Of a stretch of 64,000 bases of DNA, positions 1 to 7,401 are shown piece after piece. The DNA comes from Umezawaea endophytica (GTDB lineage Bacteria > Actinomycetota > Actinomycetes > Mycobacteriales > Pseudonocardiaceae), in assembly GCF_025061645.1 (NCBI RefSeq), contig NZ_JANYMP010000016.1:77047-141046 (forward strand), in the 5' to 3' direction. A program made the position numbers and the translations under genes. Each line of letters opens with the position of its first letter. The first letter of the stretch is position 1. Under the pieces are notes generated by a model. The model ran no database searches, had not been told where the DNA came from, and worked only from the letters and a program-made list of their open reading frames with translations.

Positions 1-20
1 CGACCGGCACGTGCCGGTCG
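1..20. repeat. Perfect 20-bp palindrome at the window edge
   Basis: The first 20 bases read the same on both strands, with a central CACGTG core. It sits about 40 bp before the histidine kinase start. It may be the terminator of a gene lying left of the window, or an operator for the two-component system. Without the upstream sequence I cannot tell which. Confidence 0.5.
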
Positions 21-60
21 GCACTACTCATCCGGGCCCGGACGCGCGACAGTGGTCCCG

Positions 61-1122
61 ATGCGAATCCTCTGGGTGTCGGTCCTCGTGTACGGCGTCG
101 TGCTGGTCGCCGGGCTCTACTACGCCCTCACCGGCCTGTCCCCCGACCCGGATCCGGCGCGGTTGGCCGGTTTCGTCGTCTGCGTCGGACTGCTGGTGGC
201 GCTGGAGTTCGGCGGACCGCGCCACCCCGTGGCGCTGGCGTCGGCCCGGCTGGCGCTGTTCGTCGCGGTGGCCGCGCTGGACGAGTCGGGCCTGTCGCGG
301 GTGCTGTTCCTGCTGGTGCCGTTCCTCGGGTACCTCCAGTTCGGCCGCCGGGCCGGGCTGGCGCTCGGCGGCGTGTGCCTCGCCCTGCTGGTCGGCGGCC
401 ACCTGCTGTGGCAACCGGGGTGGTACACCGACGCGACCGCCGTGTCCGACGTGCTGATGTTCTGCGTCGGCCTGGTGCTGGCGCTGTCGATGGCCGCCAT
501 CGCGACCGGGGCACGGGAGGCGCGGGACCGGGTGGCGGAGCTGTCGGCGGCGGTGGAGCGCACCCGCCTGGCCCGTGACCTCCACGACGGGCTCGGCCAC
601 CACCTGACCGCCATCGCCGTGCAACTGGAGAAGTCCGAGGCGTTCCGCGACCTCGACCCCGAGACCGCCGACCGGGCCGTCGGCGACGCGCGCCGGTCCG
701 CGCGGCAGGCGCTGGAGGAGGTCCGGTCCTCGGTGCGCGCGATGCGGTCCGACACCACGCCGTTCGACCTGCCGTCGGCGCTCGCGGACCTGGTGCGCGA
801 CACGGACGTCCGGCTGACCGTCGTCGGCGGGCAGAACGGGGCGGACCGGGCCGCGCTCACCACGCTCTACCGCGCCGCGCAGGAGTCGCTGACCAACGCG
901 AGCAGGCACGCGCGGGCGTCGACCGTGACGGCGAGGCTGGTGTTCGGCCCGCACGACGCCAGGGTGGAGGTGGCCGACGACGGCCGCGGCTTCGACACCG
1001 CCGCGCCGGAGGGCTTCGGGCTGCGCGGCATGCGGGAACGCGCCGAGCTGGTCGGCGGCCGGGTCGACGTGGTCAGCGAGCCGGGCGCGGGCACGCGGGT
1101 CACGGTGGTGGTGCCGTCGTGA
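61..1122 (+). CDS. Sensor histidine kinase, NarL/LuxR-type partner (HisKA_3)
   Basis: Membrane-bound sensor kinase of a two-component system, 353 aa from the ATG. The first ~150 residues form several hydrophobic segments with no sizeable extracellular loop. A short coiled region follows, then the HisKA_3 dimerisation box RLARDLHDGLGHH with the phospho-acceptor His at about residue 175. The C-terminal ATPase shows an N box (ESLTNASRHA) and the glycine motifs DDGRGF and GFGLRGMRER. A GTG 9 nt upstream (position 52) is an alternative start. The response regulator follows with a 4-nt GTGA overlap, so the two are translationally coupled. This class resembles DesK/LiaS-type kinases; the signal is unknown. 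Confidence 0.93.
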   Translation: MRILWVSVLVYGVVLVAGLYYALTGLSPDPDPARLAGFVVCVGLLVALEFGGPRHPVALASARLALFVAVAALDESGLSRVLFLLVPFLGYLQFGRRAGLALGGVCLALLVGGHLLWQPGWYTDATAVSDVLMFCVGLVLALSMAAIATGAREARDRVAELSAAVERTRLARDLHDGLGHHLTAIAVQLEKSEAFRDLDPETADRAVGDARRSARQALEEVRSSVRAMRSDTTPFDLPSALADLVRDTDVRLTVVGGQNGADRAALTTLYRAAQESLTNASRHARASTVTARLVFGPHDARVEVADDGRGFDTAAPEGFGLRGMRERAELVGGRVDVVSEPGAGTRVTVVVPS

Positions 1123-1715
1123 CCGTCCGGGTGCTCGTCGTCGACGCCCAGGAGCTGGTCCGCGACGGCATCGCGTCGCTGCTCGGGCTCCAGCCCGGCA
1201 TCGAGGTCGTCGGCGTGGCGGGCGACGGCCGGTCCGCCGTCGAGCTGGCGCCGCAGGTCGAGCCGGACGTCGTGCTGATGGACGTGCGGATGCCCGTGAT
1301 GGACGGCGTGGCGGCCGCCGCCGAGCTGGCGCCCACGTGCAAGGTCGTCATGCTCAGCACGTTCGACGACCACGAGTACGTCGTGCGGGCGCTGCGGGTG
1401 GGCGCGGTCGGCTACCTGCTCAAGGACCTGCCGGTCCGCGAGCTGGCCGAGGCCGTCCGGCTGGCGCACGCGGGCGTGACCCAGCTCGACCCGGCCGTGG
1501 CCAGGGCGCTCGCCGCTCCCCGCCCGGCCACGTCCGCCCTCACCGCGCGGGAGGTCGAGGTGCTGCGCCAGGTCGCCACCGGCGCGACGAACCGCGAGAT
1601 CGCCGCGCGCCTCTACCTCAGCGAGGGCACGGTGAAGAACCACGTCTCGCGGATCCTGTCCCGCCTCGGCCTGCGCGACCGCACCCAGCTCGCCCTGTAC
1701 GCCCGCGAGCTGTGA
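1119..1715 (+). CDS. Response regulator, NarL/FixJ family
   Basis: DNA-binding partner of the upstream kinase (198 aa). The receiver domain has acidic residues near the N-terminus, the phospho-acceptor Asp at residue 55 (in VVLMDVRMP) and the switch Lys in YLLKDLP. Residues ~135-185 form a LuxR-type helix-turn-helix (LTAREVEVLRQVATG, then NREIAARLYLSEGTVKNHV). The GTG start overlaps the kinase stop by 4 nt. The motif CTACTCA(T/C)CCGG occurs just before the kinase gene and again right after this gene's stop, which could be its own binding site (see findings). Confidence 0.95.
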   Translation: MTVRVLVVDAQELVRDGIASLLGLQPGIEVVGVAGDGRSAVELAPQVEPDVVLMDVRMPVMDGVAAAAELAPTCKVVMLSTFDDHEYVVRALRVGAVGYLLKDLPVRELAEAVRLAHAGVTQLDPAVARALAAPRPATSALTAREVEVLRQVATGATNREIAARLYLSEGTVKNHVSRILSRLGLRDRTQLALYAREL

Positions 1716-1962
1716 GTCGGGCGCTACTCACCCGGATGTCCCCCGTCGGACCTGACCGGGCTCCTGCGAGCCCACCACGTCGACGATCTCCTGCGGTTCC
1801 CCTCGGTCGGATCTGCGCCCGTGGTGCCCGCTCCCCGTGCCGCACGGGGTCGGATTCACCACATCTGGTGGCATCGTCCCAGGTCGGAGGCCAGGTCGAC
1901 GTGCGGATGGCGGTCCGAACAGGAATGCTGGGAGGTGTCCGTCACCGAGCACGTGAGGAAGT

Positions 1963-3057
1963 ATGGCGAACCCGACCCGCACCACCGCCCTGCACTGGAC
2001 CACCGTCGTCCCCGTGATCGCCGTCGCGGCGCTCGGCCTGACCTGGGGGCGTGAGCTGCCGGTCGCGGCCGTCGTCGTCGTGGCCGTGCTGCTGGCGGGT
2101 GCAGTGCTCGCCGCCGTGCACCACGCGGAGGTGGTGGCGCACCGGGTCGGTGAGCCGTTCGGGTCGCTGGTGCTGGCGGTCGCGGTGACGGTGATCGAGG
2201 TGGCGCTGATCGTCACGCTGATGGCCGACGGGAAGCCCGGCAGCGAAACGCTGGCCAGGGACACGGTGTTCGCCGCGGTCATGATCACCGTGAACGGGAT
2301 CATGGGGATCTCGCTGCTCGTGGGCGCGCTGCGGCACCGGGTGGCGACGTTCAACCCCGAGGGCACGGGCGGCATGTTCGCCACCGTCACCACGATCACG
2401 ACGCTGAGCCTCGTGCTGCCGACGTTCACCACGACCAAGCCGGGCCCGGAGTTCTCGACCGCGCAACTCGCGTTCGCCGCCGTCGCGTCGCTCGGCCTCT
2501 ACGCCCTGTTCGTGGCGATGCAGACCGTCCGGCACCGCGACTACTTCCTCCCGCTCGACGAGCACGGCGAGGTGCTGGAGGAGCACGCGGAGCCGCCGAC
2601 CGCGAAGGCGGCGGTGGCCAGCCTGGTGCTGCTGCTGGTGTCGCTCGTGGCGGTCGTCGGCAACGCCAAGGCCGTGTCCCCCGCGATCGAGGCGGGTGTG
2701 GAGGCGGCCGGGTTCCCGCTCGCCGTCGTCGGTGTGGTCATCGCGCTGCTGGTGCTGGCCCCGGAGACGCTGGCCGCCGTCCGGGCGGCTCGGCGCGGGC
2801 GGGTGCAGACCAGCATCAACCTGTCGCTGGGCTCGGCGATGGCCAGCATCGGCCTGACGATCCCGTCCATCGCCATCGCGTCGATCTGGCTCACCGGCCC
2901 GCTGGTGCTCGGCCTCGGCCCGACGCACATGGTGCTGCTCGCGCTCACGGTCGTGACCGGGACGCTGACCATCGTGCCGGGCAGGGCGACCCTGCTCCAG
3001 GGCGGCGTCCACATCGGACTGCTCGCCGCGTTCCTGTTCCTCGCCGTCAGCCCGTGA
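1963..3057 (+). CDS. chaA: Ca2+/H+ antiporter, ChaA-like (CaCA family)
   Basis: Integral membrane cation/proton antiporter of 364 aa, the usual size for ChaA. About eleven hydrophobic segments are visible. The two halves carry the acidic alpha-repeat-like segments typical of the CaCA superfamily: HHAEVVAHRVGEPFGSLVLA with VIEVALIVTLM in the first half, and GNAKAVSPAIEAG plus the later VLAPETLAA in the second. The central cytosolic loop is short. It likely exports Ca2+ (possibly Na+ or K+) against proton influx. It stands alone, convergent with the acyl-CoA dehydrogenase operon end 18 bp away. The 247 bp upstream of it hold no gene that I can support. Confidence 0.88.
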   Translation: MANPTRTTALHWTTVVPVIAVAALGLTWGRELPVAAVVVVAVLLAGAVLAAVHHAEVVAHRVGEPFGSLVLAVAVTVIEVALIVTLMADGKPGSETLARDTVFAAVMITVNGIMGISLLVGALRHRVATFNPEGTGGMFATVTTITTLSLVLPTFTTTKPGPEFSTAQLAFAAVASLGLYALFVAMQTVRHRDYFLPLDEHGEVLEEHAEPPTAKAAVASLVLLLVSLVAVVGNAKAVSPAIEAGVEAAGFPLAVVGVVIALLVLAPETLAAVRAARRGRVQTSINLSLGSAMASIGLTIPSIAIASIWLTGPLVLGLGPTHMVLLALTVVTGTLTIVPGRATLLQGGVHIGLLAAFLFLAVSP

Positions 3058-3075
3058 CGGCGAGGAACGGGCGCG

Positions 3076-4272
3076 TCACCCCGCCAGCGGGGCCGTGCGG
3101 AACGGGTCGTCGCGGTCCAGCTTGCCGGTGAAGAGCCCCTGGAACAGGTTCAGCTTCTGCATGTTCCCGGTGCCCTCGATGAACTCCATTCCGCGCGCGT
3201 CGCGGACCAGCTTGTCCAGCACCGGGTGTTCCAGCCTGGCGCCCGCGCCGAAGAACGTGCACGCCTGCTGCGTGGCGTCGTGGGCCAGTTCCGCGGCGCG
3301 GACCTTGGCCGCGGACGCCAGGTAGCCGTCGCCGGTGCGGGCGTCGACCGCGGCCGCCGCCAGGTGCACCAGCCTGCGCGCGCCGTCGATCCGCCGGGCC
3401 AGCAGGTCCAGGCGGTCCCGTTCGTCGCGCCGCAGCGCGCTGCGGTGGGTGATCACGTACTCGTGCGCGGCCCGCGCGATGCCCAGCGCGATGGCGGCGA
3501 CACCCGGCCGCAGCAGGTTGAACGTCTGCACGAACGCCCACATCCCGCGCCGCGACGGGGAGAGGTGGCGACCGAGGAAGCGCTCGGGCGCGATCTCCAC
3601 GTCCTGCATGGTGATCGCGCTGATCCGCGCGCCCCGCAGCCCGATGGTCTCCAGCGCCTCGGCGTGGAAACCGGGGCTGGGGCTCTCGACCAGCACGGCG
3701 TTGATGCCCAGCGGGCCGGGGCTGGTGCGGGCGAACACGACGCCGAGCTGCGCGCGGGCCGCGTTGCCGACGTACCGCTTCGCGCCGCTGAGCAGCGCGG
3801 GCTTGTCACCGGTCGCGGGCACGACGGTGGTGCTCAGCGCTCCCGCGTCGGAGCCCCGGTCCGGTTCGGTGAGCGCGAAGAACGTCCACAGCGGACTTTC
3901 CAGCATCCGCCCGTAGAACCAGTCCTTCTGCTGCTCGTCGGCCAGCAGGTCGATCAGCACCCCCGCGAGCAGCGGGCCCGGCGAGGCGACGAGCATGCCC
4001 ACGTCGGCGCAGGACAGCTCCTCCATGATGATCGCCCGCTCCAGCGCGAGCGTCCCGTAGAACCTGTTGCCCGCGATGGGGATCGGCACGTTGCCGTACT
4101 CCGGCGGGATGCCCATCGTGGACAGGTAGCGCACGGCGGGCAGGTCGAAGTGCTCCCGGATCAGCTCCGGGTCGCGGTCGAGCGCCAGCCCGAGCGTCCG
4201 GAAGTCGGCACCCCACTCGCGGACCTGGCCACGCAGCGCGAGCAGCCGGTCGTCAAGCCGGATCGTCGTCAC
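3076..4272 (-). CDS. Acyl-CoA (acyl-ACP) dehydrogenase, full-length subunit
   Basis: Flavoprotein of 398 aa, last gene of the carrier-protein operon. The N-terminal helical domain carries YGNVPIPIAGNRFYGTLALE, followed by the FAD/substrate middle domain (FALTEPDRGSDAGALSTT) and the C-terminal helical domain. The catalytic base is Glu366 in the RDARGMEFIEGTGNMQ segment, at the position of the IYEGT motif of classical acyl-CoA dehydrogenases. The GTG start overlaps the upstream gene by 4 nt. Because the operon encodes a dedicated acyl carrier protein, the natural substrate is more likely an acyl-ACP thioester than a CoA ester. This is inference, by analogy with the prolyl-carrier oxidases of pyrrole biosynthesis. 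The neighbouring 227-aa gene looks like its degenerate partner. Confidence 0.88.
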   Translation of the reverse strand: MTTIRLDDRLLALRGQVREWGADFRTLGLALDRDPELIREHFDLPAVRYLSTMGIPPEYGNVPIPIAGNRFYGTLALERAIIMEELSCADVGMLVASPGPLLAGVLIDLLADEQQKDWFYGRMLESPLWTFFALTEPDRGSDAGALSTTVVPATGDKPALLSGAKRYVGNAARAQLGVVFARTSPGPLGINAVLVESPSPGFHAEALETIGLRGARISAITMQDVEIAPERFLGRHLSPSRRGMWAFVQTFNLLRPGVAAIALGIARAAHEYVITHRSALRRDERDRLDLLARRIDGARRLVHLAAAAVDARTGDGYLASAAKVRAAELAHDATQQACTFFGAGARLEHPVLDKLVRDARGMEFIEGTGNMQKLNLFQGLFTGKLDRDDPFRTAPLAG

Positions 4273-4952
4273 AGCCACTCCTCCGGACGGCAGTAGGCCT
4301 CGGCGAGCAGCTCCGAGACGCGTGCCACCTGCCCCGGCCCACCGGCCAGGTAGCCGCTCGCGCCGAGGAGCTTCACCAGCGCGCGGTCGGCCTGGGTGAG
4401 CTGGGCGTGCAGGTGGTTGAGCACGGTGTCCGGCAGTTCGCCGGGCCCGATGCCGGTCAGCACCGCGCGGACTTCCAGGTGCTCGATGAGGCCGTCCGCG
4501 ACCGTGGACTTCACCATCTGCTGCTGGAGCAGCGTCGAGTTCCCGGTGCGCCTGCCGTTGAGGTAGCGCATCGCGGTCTCCCGCAGCTCCTCGGACAGGC
4601 CGAGCCGCAGCCACACCAGCCCGAGCGTCCACGCGGCGCGCTGCGCGGGCGCGAAGCCGTTCACCCCGCCCGGTGCCCGGTGGCGTTGCAGCAGAACCGG
4701 TCCGCCGGGCAGGTCGATCTCGCCGAGCGCGGTCTCCGCGCAGGCGGACCGGTCGACCGTGACGCCGTCGGCCCACACGCGGGACGTGCCCGCCGCGATC
4801 TCCTCGGAGACGATGGCGTGCCCGGCGGGGCCGCACGGCAGCAGGCCGGGCAGCACCGCCACGGCGAGTTCGGTCACCGCCGGGGCCACGCCGTCCGTGC
4901 GCGCGGCGCGGTGGCAGCGCGACCACTGGTCGGTGTGCGCGAGCGTGGTCAC
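4269..4952 (-). CDS. Truncated acyl-CoA dehydrogenase-like protein
   Basis: Protein of 227 aa encoded between the KAS-like gene and the full acyl-CoA dehydrogenase, overlapping both by 4 nt. Its second half looks like the C-terminal helical domain of acyl-CoA dehydrogenases: GLVWLRLGLSEELRETAMRY, then NSTLLQQQMVKSTVAD and a closing KLLGASGYLAGGPGQVARV, similar to the Q..GG.GY region. The N-terminal helical domain is missing and I see no catalytic IYEGT-type glutamate. I read it as a non-catalytic subunit that pairs with the downstream dehydrogenase, as in known two-gene acyl-CoA dehydrogenase heteromers. The family assignment is tentative; it could also be an unrelated small helical protein. 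The GTG start is fixed by the overlap. Confidence 0.65.
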   Translation of the reverse strand: MTTLAHTDQWSRCHRAARTDGVAPAVTELAVAVLPGLLPCGPAGHAIVSEEIAAGTSRVWADGVTVDRSACAETALGEIDLPGGPVLLQRHRAPGGVNGFAPAQRAAWTLGLVWLRLGLSEELRETAMRYLNGRRTGNSTLLQQQMVKSTVADGLIEHLEVRAVLTGIGPGELPDTVLNHLHAQLTQADRALVKLLGASGYLAGGPGQVARVSELLAEAYCRPEEWL

Positions 4953-5800
4953 GGTCCCCCCACGGCGCAGTAGCCCAGGTCGCCGGTGCTCGGGTCGTGG
5001 TCGATCAGCACCACCGGGTCGGCGTCGACGCCGTGCGCGGCCAGCAGCGACCACGCCGCCGTGCACGGGTAGCCCGCCTCGGCCACGAGCACGGGACCGC
5101 TGTGCCGCACCAGGTCCGGGTCGATGCCCGCGCCGACGACGACCGTGGCCGACGAGTCGGGGCCGAGCAGCGAGCCGAGCGCGGCGTCGATCGCACCGGG
5201 CAGGTCGGCCAGGCGGACGCCGACCTCGTGCCCGACGGTGAGCCCCGTGGAACCCTTGTCCTCCAGCAGGACCGCGACACCGGCGTTGCCCTGCGGCGCG
5301 GAATCCCCGACCTCGTAGGGCAGCGTCGACTGGTCCAGCACCAGCACGAGCGCGCGCTGGTAGCCGTGCCGCTTCGCGTAGTCGCCCGCGAGCTTGAGCG
5401 CGGTGTACGGCGCGCAGGTGCCGCTGTCGGACAGCGCGAACACCAGCGGGCCGTTGGTCAGCTCCTCGGACAGGAAGGTCGCCGCGGACAGGCGGCAGTC
5501 CAGGTCCGGGGTGCTGTGCGCGACGAGCGCCAGGTCGACCCGGTCCTCACCGAGGTCCAGCTCCGCCACCAGGTTCTGGGCCATCGCGGTGAACGTCGTC
5601 CCGGCCACGAGCACCTCGGGGCGGACGGCGACGCCGTAGCCCCTGGTGAGGTCAGCGAAGTGGCGCTGGGAGAACTCGTCGTCGATCCGGCGGTCCCCGC
5701 CGTCGAACTTCCTGTGCACGACCCGTGCCACCCCGAGCGGGGACCGCACCAGGCGCGGGCGCCTGGTCGTCTCGGGAACGGGTGCCGCCGTCCGGTACAT
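4949..5800 (-). CDS. KAS III/thiolase-fold protein, short and partly degenerate
   Basis: Protein of 283 aa with the fold signature of beta-ketoacyl-ACP synthase III. The segment FALSDSGTCAPYTALKLAGDY aligns with the FabH nucleophile region, putting a Cys at residue 129, and GNAGVAVLLED matches the strand after the active site. The C-terminal half is short: the HxxN His motif and the GN(T/S)SAAS Asn motif of FabH are not recognisable (the region reads AGYPCTAAW). It may be a partner or acyltransferase variant working with the full KAS III at 8753-9682. The ATG lies 2 nt after the ACP stop, and the end overlaps the next gene by 4 nt, so coupling is tight. Confidence 0.75.
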   Translation of the reverse strand: MYRTAAPVPETTRRPRLVRSPLGVARVVHRKFDGGDRRIDDEFSQRHFADLTRGYGVAVRPEVLVAGTTFTAMAQNLVAELDLGEDRVDLALVAHSTPDLDCRLSAATFLSEELTNGPLVFALSDSGTCAPYTALKLAGDYAKRHGYQRALVLVLDQSTLPYEVGDSAPQGNAGVAVLLEDKGSTGLTVGHEVGVRLADLPGAIDAALGSLLGPDSSATVVVGAGIDPDLVRHSGPVLVAEAGYPCTAAWSLLAAHGVDADPVVLIDHDPSTGDLGYCAVGGP

Positions 5801-5802
5801 GC

Positions 5803-6087
5803 TCAGGCGTCCCGCTCGGCCACGACGAAGTCGGCGAGCGACGCGACCGTCTCGAAGTGCGCCATCTCCAGGTTGTCGGTGTCGAACTCCACCTCCAGCG
5901 CCTCCTCCAACTGCATCAGCAGCTCGAAGACGCCGGTCGAGTCGAGGCCCAGCTCGTCGAACAGGCGCGACGACTCGGTCAGCTCGGGCAGGTCGTAGTC
6001 GAGCACCTGCGCCAGCACGGTCGTGATGGCGGAGACGATCCTGGCCCGCTCGGGCGCCGTCGTCTGGATGTCGGCCGTGTCGCTCAT
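5803..6087 (-). CDS. Acyl carrier protein
   Basis: Small acidic protein of 94 aa with the phosphopantetheine attachment motif ELGLDSTGVFELLMQLEEAL; the modified Ser is residue 50. The length and the helix pattern fit a free-standing acyl carrier protein, not an NRPS domain. A good ribosome-binding site (AAAGGACA) precedes the ATG. It lies in the middle of the operon, just downstream of the ATP-grasp ligase and PLP decarboxylase. The likely role is to carry an amino acid attached by the ligase while the decarboxylase, dehydrogenase and ketosynthases act on it, as BtrI does in butirosin synthesis. The role is inference; the family is clear. Confidence 0.95.
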   Translation of the reverse strand: MSDTADIQTTAPERARIVSAITTVLAQVLDYDLPELTESSRLFDELGLDSTGVFELLMQLEEALEVEFDTDNLEMAHFETVASLADFVVAERDA

Positions 6088-6114
6088 CTGTTGTCCTTTC
6101 GGGGGAATGCGGGT

Positions 6115-7401
6115 CTATTCCGGCGTCGCCACGGCCGTGAGGTTCGGGAGCCTCTGGTGGCGCAGCAGGTCCTCGGTGGTGTCGCGCTCGCGCACCAGGT
6201 GGGCGCGGCCGTCCTGGACGAGCACCTCGGCGGGGTAGCCGTGGCTCAGGAACAGCACCGGGGACGCGGTCGGGCCGTACGCGCCGGAGCGCAGCACGCC
6301 GACGAGGTCGCCGACCTGGACCGGCGGCAGCGCGATCTTCTTGCCGAGGGTGTCGTTCGGGGTGCACAGCGGGCCGGTGACGTGCCAGCTCTCGACCGCG
6401 GGCTCGTCCATCCGGTTCAGCACGGCCATCGGGAAGTTGCGCTTCACGAAGGACCCGATGCCGACCGCGGCCATGTGGTGGTTCGTGCCGCCGTCGGCGA
6501 CCGCGAACTTCTCCCCCATCGACTCCTTCACGTACCGCACCCGCACGACGTACGTGCCGGACGTGGCGGTGAGGTAGCGGCCGAGTTCCATGACCAGCCG
6601 GGTCTCCGGGTGCGCGTCGGCGAACTCGGCGATGATCGGGTTCACCCGCGCGGCCAGCAGCTCGAGGTCGAGGTCGCGCTCACCGTCGAAGTACGCGACG
6701 CCGAGGCCGCCGCCGATGTCGACCATCTCCAGCGGGAAGCCCAGGACGTCGGACACCCGGTTGGCCAGGTCGAAGATGCGCTCGGTGTTCTCGGCGATGG
6801 CCTCCTCGCTGAGGATGCGGGTGCCCATGTACACCTGGACGCCCATCAGCCGCACGTTCGGGTGCCGCTGCGCGAGGTCGGCGTTGTCGAAGACCTGCGT
6901 CTCGTCGATGCCGAACTGGCGCGGCTTCCCGCCCATGGTCAGGCCGGAGCCCTTGACCGCGAAGCTCGGGTTGATCCGCAGCGCGACCGGCGCGACGACA
7001 CCGCGGTCGCGGGCGAACCGGTCGATCAGCGCGAGTTCGCCGAAGGACTCGCAGATGATGGTGTAGATGCCCTCGTCGAGGCAGGCCTCGATCTCCCGCT
7101 CGCTCTTGCCGGGACCGAGGAAGATGATGTTCTCCGGGGCGGCGCCCGAGCGGCGGACGGTGATCAGCTCCGCCATCGACGACACCTCGACCCGCGCGCC
7201 CGCGGCCTGGAGCACCGCGCACACGCCGATGTTGGGGTTCGACTTGAGGGAGAAGAAGAACTCCAGCCGCGGGTGCATGGTGGCCTTGAGGCCGTGCACC
7301 CGCGCCGACAGCTCGTCGCCGTCGTAGAGGTACATCGGCGTGCCGAACTCCTCGGCCAGCTCGGTGATCGGGATGCCCTGGACTTCGAACTCGGCGGTCA
7401 T
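6115..7401 (-). CDS. PLP-dependent decarboxylase, group IV (BtrK/LysA/ODC-like)
   Basis: Alanine-racemase-fold decarboxylase of 428 aa. The PLP lysine is Lys53 in FFFSLKSNPN. The phosphate-binding loop reads DIGGGLGVAYF, the C-terminal domain gives the active-site Cys346 in GPLCTPND, and the partner-site Tyr lies in RSGAYGPTAS. Diaminopimelate, ornithine and arginine decarboxylases share this fold. The combination with an ATP-grasp ligase (4-nt ATGA overlap) and an ACP downstream fits BtrK, which decarboxylates gamma-glutamyl-ACP to 4-aminobutyryl-ACP. The amino acid used here cannot be read from sequence. A primary-metabolism LysA role is unlikely in this operon. Confidence 0.9.
   Translation of the reverse strand: MTAEFEVQGIPITELAEEFGTPMYLYDGDELSARVHGLKATMHPRLEFFFSLKSNPNIGVCAVLQAAGARVEVSSMAELITVRRSGAAPENIIFLGPGKSEREIEACLDEGIYTIICESFGELALIDRFARDRGVVAPVALRINPSFAVKGSGLTMGGKPRQFGIDETQVFDNADLAQRHPNVRLMGVQVYMGTRILSEEAIAENTERIFDLANRVSDVLGFPLEMVDIGGGLGVAYFDGERDLDLELLAARVNPIIAEFADAHPETRLVMELGRYLTATSGTYVVRVRYVKESMGEKFAVADGGTNHHMAAVGIGSFVKRNFPMAVLNRMDEPAVESWHVTGPLCTPNDTLGKKIALPPVQVGDLVGVLRSGAYGPTASPVLFLSHGYPAEVLVQDGRAHLVRERDTTEDLLRHQRLPNLTAVATPE

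Noticed and set aside
28-954. Long open frames antisense to the histidine kinase and to most other genes
   Set aside because: In DNA this GC-rich, antisense and shifted frames stay open by chance. Their products are Arg/Pro/Ala-rich, lack domains, and the opposite strand encodes clear families.
1716-1962. Small open frames in the gap before chaA
   Set aside because: They have no ribosome site and no recognisable sequence; I see nothing that supports a gene.
3058-3075. Short GTGAC/GTCAC inverted repeat between chaA and the dehydrogenase as a terminator
   Set aside because: The stem is only 5-6 bp with a long loop; too weak to annotate.
4953-6367. Extended N-terminus in front of the KAS-like protein (472-residue form)
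   Set aside because: The extra residues run through the ACP gene in another frame. ATG 5800, 2 nt after the ACP stop, gives a normal protein.
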